NCBI GenBank assembly: GCA_021828085.1
Contig: JAKATE010000088.1
Span: forward strand, 1-7,997
Length of the DNA stretch: 7,997 nucleotides
Direction: 5' to 3'
From: Thermoplasmata archaeon
GTDB lineage: Archaea > Thermoplasmatota > Thermoplasmata > Lutacidiplasmatales > UBA184
Positions 5,724-7,997 of this stretch are shown here, in pieces. How positions within the stretch are numbered: position 1 is the stretch's first letter; each line of letters begins with the position of its first letter. Below the pieces are notes generated by a model. The model did not search any database and was not told the origin of the DNA. It was given only the letters and a program-made list of their open reading frames with translations. The position numbers and the translations under genes were made by a program.

Positions 5724-7016
5724 TCAGGAAAATCGCCCGTTCCCGTCGACCCGCTCGCCGGCCCGGAAGACCGCCACCGGGGGGCTCGTGCCGAAGCGGT
5801 AGGGGATCTCCTCCAACCGGGCGAGGGGAAAGACCGCCAGGTCGAGCGGTCGCCCGGGGGCGAGCTGCCCGGCGCTCTCCCCGAGGCGCAGCGCTGCCGC
5901 CGCGTTCACCGTGGCCGCCGAGAGCGCCTCGGCCGGGGTGAGCCGGGCCGAGTAGACGGCGTGGGAGATCACCTGGGGGTAGGACTCGACCCAGGAGTTG
6001 GGGGAGAGGTCGCTCCCGAGCGCCACGGCCACCCCGGCGTCGACGAGCTCCCGGCCGGGGGAGCGGGTGGGGAGGAGGGAGGCGAAGGGGGTGGTGGGGA
6101 GCACCACCCCGATGACCCCGGCGCGGGCGAGCGCCTCCCGGTCCCGCGCGTCGCTCCGCAGCAGGTGATCGGCCGAGACCGCGGGGAGCTCGGCGGCGAG
6201 CCGGCTCCCCCCCAGGTTCGCGAGCTCGTCGGCGTGGATCTTGGGGGCGAGCCCGTGGGCGAGCCCAGCCCGGAGGACCCGGCGCGCCTGCGCCCTCGAG
6301 AAGAAGCCCGGGTCGCAGAAGACGTCGCAGAAGCGCGCGAGCCGGCGCCGCGCCACCTCCGGGATCATCCGCTCGGTGAGGGTCCGGAGGTAGGCCTCGT
6401 GTCCTCCCCGGACCCCGGGAGGGAAGGCATGTGCGCCGAGGAAGGTGGGGACGAGGTTCATCCGGACCCTTCTCGCCAGCAGCGGGAGGAGCTCGAGGAG
6501 GCGGACCTCCCCCGCGGTCTCGAGGGCGTAGCCGCTCTTCACCTCCACCGTGGTGGTCCCCCAGTCGCGCATCCGGGCGAGCCGGGCCGCGCTCTCCGCG
6601 AGGAGCCGGCCCCGGGAGGCCTTCCGGGTCTCCCTTACCGTCTGGAAGAGCCCTCCGCCCCCCCGGGCGATCTCCGCGTAGCTCACGCCCTGCACCTTCG
6701 GACGGAGTTCGTCGGCCCGGCTGCCCGCGAAGATCGCGTGGGTGTGGGCATCCACCAGGCCCGGGAGGGCAACACATCCCTCGAAGGAGAGCTCCCGGCA
6801 GCGGGAGCGGCGGGTGACCGCGCGGGGGAGCGAACGTTCCGGTCCCACCCAGGTGATCCTCCCGTGGTCGGAGGCGAGGGCTCCCCGCTCGACCCGGGAA
6901 AGATTCTCCATGGCCGGTCCCCTCCGGGGAGAGGGTCCCTCGAGGGTGGCGATCTCGGAGAAGCCCCGGAGGATGAGGTCCGCCCGGGGCTGCCCGGCCA
7001 GAGTTCCCCCGGGCAT
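5724..7016 (-). CDS. hutI: Imidazolonepropionase
   Basis: A 430-residue zinc amidohydrolase that opens 4-imidazolone-5-propionate to N-formimino-L-glutamate, the third step of histidine degradation, in the cytosol. The family signatures are complete. VDAHTHAIFAGSR gives zinc ligands H91 and H93 and substrate arginine R100. GVSYAEIARGGGG is at 110-122, TTVEVKSGYALET at 155-167 and TFLGAHAFP at 191-199. DVFCDPGFF is at 231-239. KIHADE gives zinc ligand H261 and E264. SADH gives H284, and ALGSDLSPNSW gives metal ligand D336. The length matches the family (about 400-430). The start at 7016 keeps the N-terminal ADLILRG strand; an internal Met at residue 36 would cut into the fold. The ribosome binding sequence GGGAGG abuts the rnz stop, with short spacing (2 bases after GGAGG), which suggests translational coupling. 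No other histidine-degradation gene is in the window. Confidence 0.97.
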   Translation of the reverse strand: MPGGTLAGQPRADLILRGFSEIATLEGPSPRRGPAMENLSRVERGALASDHGRITWVGPERSLPRAVTRRSRCRELSFEGCVALPGLVDAHTHAIFAGSRADELRPKVQGVSYAEIARGGGGLFQTVRETRKASRGRLLAESAARLARMRDWGTTTVEVKSGYALETAGEVRLLELLPLLARRVRMNLVPTFLGAHAFPPGVRGGHEAYLRTLTERMIPEVARRRLARFCDVFCDPGFFSRAQARRVLRAGLAHGLAPKIHADELANLGGSRLAAELPAVSADHLLRSDARDREALARAGVIGVVLPTTPFASLLPTRSPGRELVDAGVAVALGSDLSPNSWVESYPQVISHAVYSARLTPAEALSAATVNAAAALRLGESAGQLAPGRPLDLAVFPLARLEEIPYRFGTSPPVAVFRAGERVDGNGRFS

Positions 7017-7024
7017 CTCCTCCC

Positions 7025-7930
7025 TCAGCGTTGGTGCACCTGGAGCTCGAGCAGGTCGTGCGCGGCGATGGCCGAGGGATAGGCCTGGTGGGCTTCCGCC
7101 TCCGACCCGGTAAGCTCCGGATAGCGGGCGGAGAAGTGGGTGAGGTAGAGCGCCCGGACCCCGGCCTTCTGGGCCACGGTGGCGGCGCCGAGGGCCGTGG
7201 AATGGCCCCAGGCGTCGGCCAGGCTCTTGAGCTCCTCGAGGAAGGTGGCCTCGTGGATGAGCACGTCGGCCTCCTCGGCGAGCCGGATGATCTCGGGGGC
7301 GGGACGGGTGTCGCCGGAGTAGACGACGGAGCGGCCCGGCCGCGGGGGGCCCAGGACCTGCTCCGGTAGGACGAGCTTACCGGTCCGGGTGGTGACCGGC
7401 TTCCCCTCCTCGAGGAGGGCGAAGTCGGACCCGTGCACGCCCAGGGCGCGCGCCTCGTCCGCCTTGAAGCGTCCCCTCCGCTCCTTCTCGTCGATCCGGT
7501 AGGCCAGCGCTGGTACGGAGTGGCGCGCCTCGGCGGCCGTGACGGAGTAGGCGTCGAACGCCACCCGCTCGCCGGGGGCGATCTCGTGCGTCTGGATGGG
7601 GAAGTGCGTGTAGGAGTAGCCCGAGTTCAGGATCGCCTCGACGAACCGGGTCGTTTCCTTCGGCCCGTAGATGTCGAGGGGCTCCGTCCGCTGGTTGAGC
7701 CCCATGGTCTGGACGAGCCCGGGGAGCCCCAGATAGTGGTCCCCGTGGAAGTGGGTGATGAAGATGCGCCGGACGCGCATGAAGGAGACCGGGCTCTGGT
7801 AGAACTGCCGCTGCGTCCCCTCCCCGCAGTCGAGCAGGAGGACGTCCTTCTCCATGTCCAGGGCGATGGCGCTGGGATTGCGCTCCCGGGTCGGATAGGA
7901 CCCTGCGGTGCCGAGGAACGTGATCTGCAC
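7025..7930 (-). CDS. rnz: tRNase Z (ribonuclease Z)
   Basis: A 301-residue metallo-beta-lactamase-fold endonuclease that cuts the 3' trailer from precursor tRNAs. The opening MQITFLGTAGSYPT is typical, and LLLDCGEGTQRQ follows at 31-42. The zinc motif THFHGDH supplies H60, H62, D64 and H65. Further metal ligands are H137 (ARHSVPA), D207 (SGDTRP) and H265 (LTHFSARY). HEATF (226-230) and the GHST histidine (H243) complete the catalytic set. The substrate-binding arm lies at about 150-195, with RGRFKADEARALGV at 152-165 and a GPP near its end. The length is that of the short archaeal/bacterial form. The start is GTG 7930-7928, supported by GGAGG at 7941-7937 with six-base spacing. It is the first visible gene of an operon with hutI, 8 bases downstream. 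The promoter is not seen and may lie beyond the window edge. Confidence 0.97.
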   Translation of the reverse strand: MQITFLGTAGSYPTRERNPSAIALDMEKDVLLLDCGEGTQRQFYQSPVSFMRVRRIFITHFHGDHYLGLPGLVQTMGLNQRTEPLDIYGPKETTRFVEAILNSGYSYTHFPIQTHEIAPGERVAFDAYSVTAAEARHSVPALAYRIDEKERRGRFKADEARALGVHGSDFALLEEGKPVTTRTGKLVLPEQVLGPPRPGRSVVYSGDTRPAPEIIRLAEEADVLIHEATFLEELKSLADAWGHSTALGAATVAQKAGVRALYLTHFSARYPELTGSEAEAHQAYPSAIAAHDLLELQVHQR

Positions 7931-7936
7931 GGCCCC

Positions 7937-7941
7937 CCTCC
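7937..7941 (-). promoter_or_regulatory. Ribosome binding site deciding the GTG start of rnz
   Basis: On the minus strand GGAGG is followed by six bases (GGGGCC) and then GTG at 7930. This fixes the non-ATG start, and the resulting N-terminus matches the conserved tRNase Z beginning. No TATA-like box is visible in the remaining bases up to 7997. Confidence 0.65.
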
Positions 7942-7997
7942 CCCCGTTAGGGGGAGCCCCCCCCGCTTCCGGAGGCGAGCTTCGGGGAGGACGGGCC

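Noticed and set aside
2666..5941. Plus-strand open frame of 1091 codons antisense to nrdJ and the small gene
   Set aside because: It mirrors the real nrdJ gene, crosses two promoters and a terminator, and its translation is low-complexity with no domain. Long antisense frames are expected where G+C is this high.
5449..6777. Minus-strand frame of 442 codons overlapping hutI and the small gene
   Set aside because: It is out of frame with hutI, whose complete motif set leaves no doubt about the real frame.
6909..6911. Alternative hutI start at the internal Met (residue 36)
   Set aside because: It would remove the N-terminal beta-strand (ADLILRG) shared by family members; the start at 7016 directly follows rnz, as in a coupled operon.

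Overview
The window is GC-rich DNA (roughly two thirds G+C by eye) that looks archaeal. TATA-like boxes (CTTAAG twice, CATATA once) precede genes instead of bacterial -35/-10 pairs. One gene appears leaderless while others carry GGAGG or GAGGT ribosome binding sites. The gene content (cofactor-B12 ribonucleotide reductase, archaeal-length tRNase Z, a TIGR02757/DUF2400 protein with a cysteine cluster) also fits. A high-GC member of the Thermoplasmatota is my best guess, but this is inference from composition and gene types, not proven by any marker here.

Layout, left to right. (1) 1-465 (+) is the C-terminal end of a cation/proton antiporter-like membrane protein with a long proline-rich tail. 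(2) 502-1326 (-) is a two-part GNAT acetyltransferase, convergent with the antiporter. (3) 1327-1403 is a short divergent promoter region. It holds a CTTAAG box framed by a perfect 11-bp inverted repeat. (4) 1404-2324 (+) is a DUF2400-type protein that ends in an endonuclease-III-like four-cysteine motif, a candidate uncharacterised DNA glycosylase. (5) 2321-5074 (-) is a class II ribonucleotide reductase, nrdJ. It shares the palindromic stop CTAG with gene 4. (6) 5075-5437 is a 363-base region with no supported gene. It contains the nrdJ promoter and leader, GC-rich hairpins, and a terminator for the next gene. (7) 5438-5653 (-) is a 71-residue protein made of two copies of an approximately 30-residue repeat, with its own promoter and terminator. 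(8) 7930 to 5724 (-) is a two-gene operon, tRNase Z (rnz) then imidazolonepropionase (hutI), separated by 8 bases.

Functionally the window is a housekeeping neighbourhood: DNA precursor synthesis (nrdJ), possible DNA base repair (DUF2400), tRNA 3'-end maturation (rnz), histidine catabolism (hutI), protein or small-molecule acetylation (GNAT) and ion homeostasis (antiporter). I see no mobile elements, CRISPR arrays, tRNAs or rRNAs. The parts most worth follow-up are the DUF2400 protein with its Fe-S-like motif and operator-like promoter, and the small repeat protein transcribed as its own unit.
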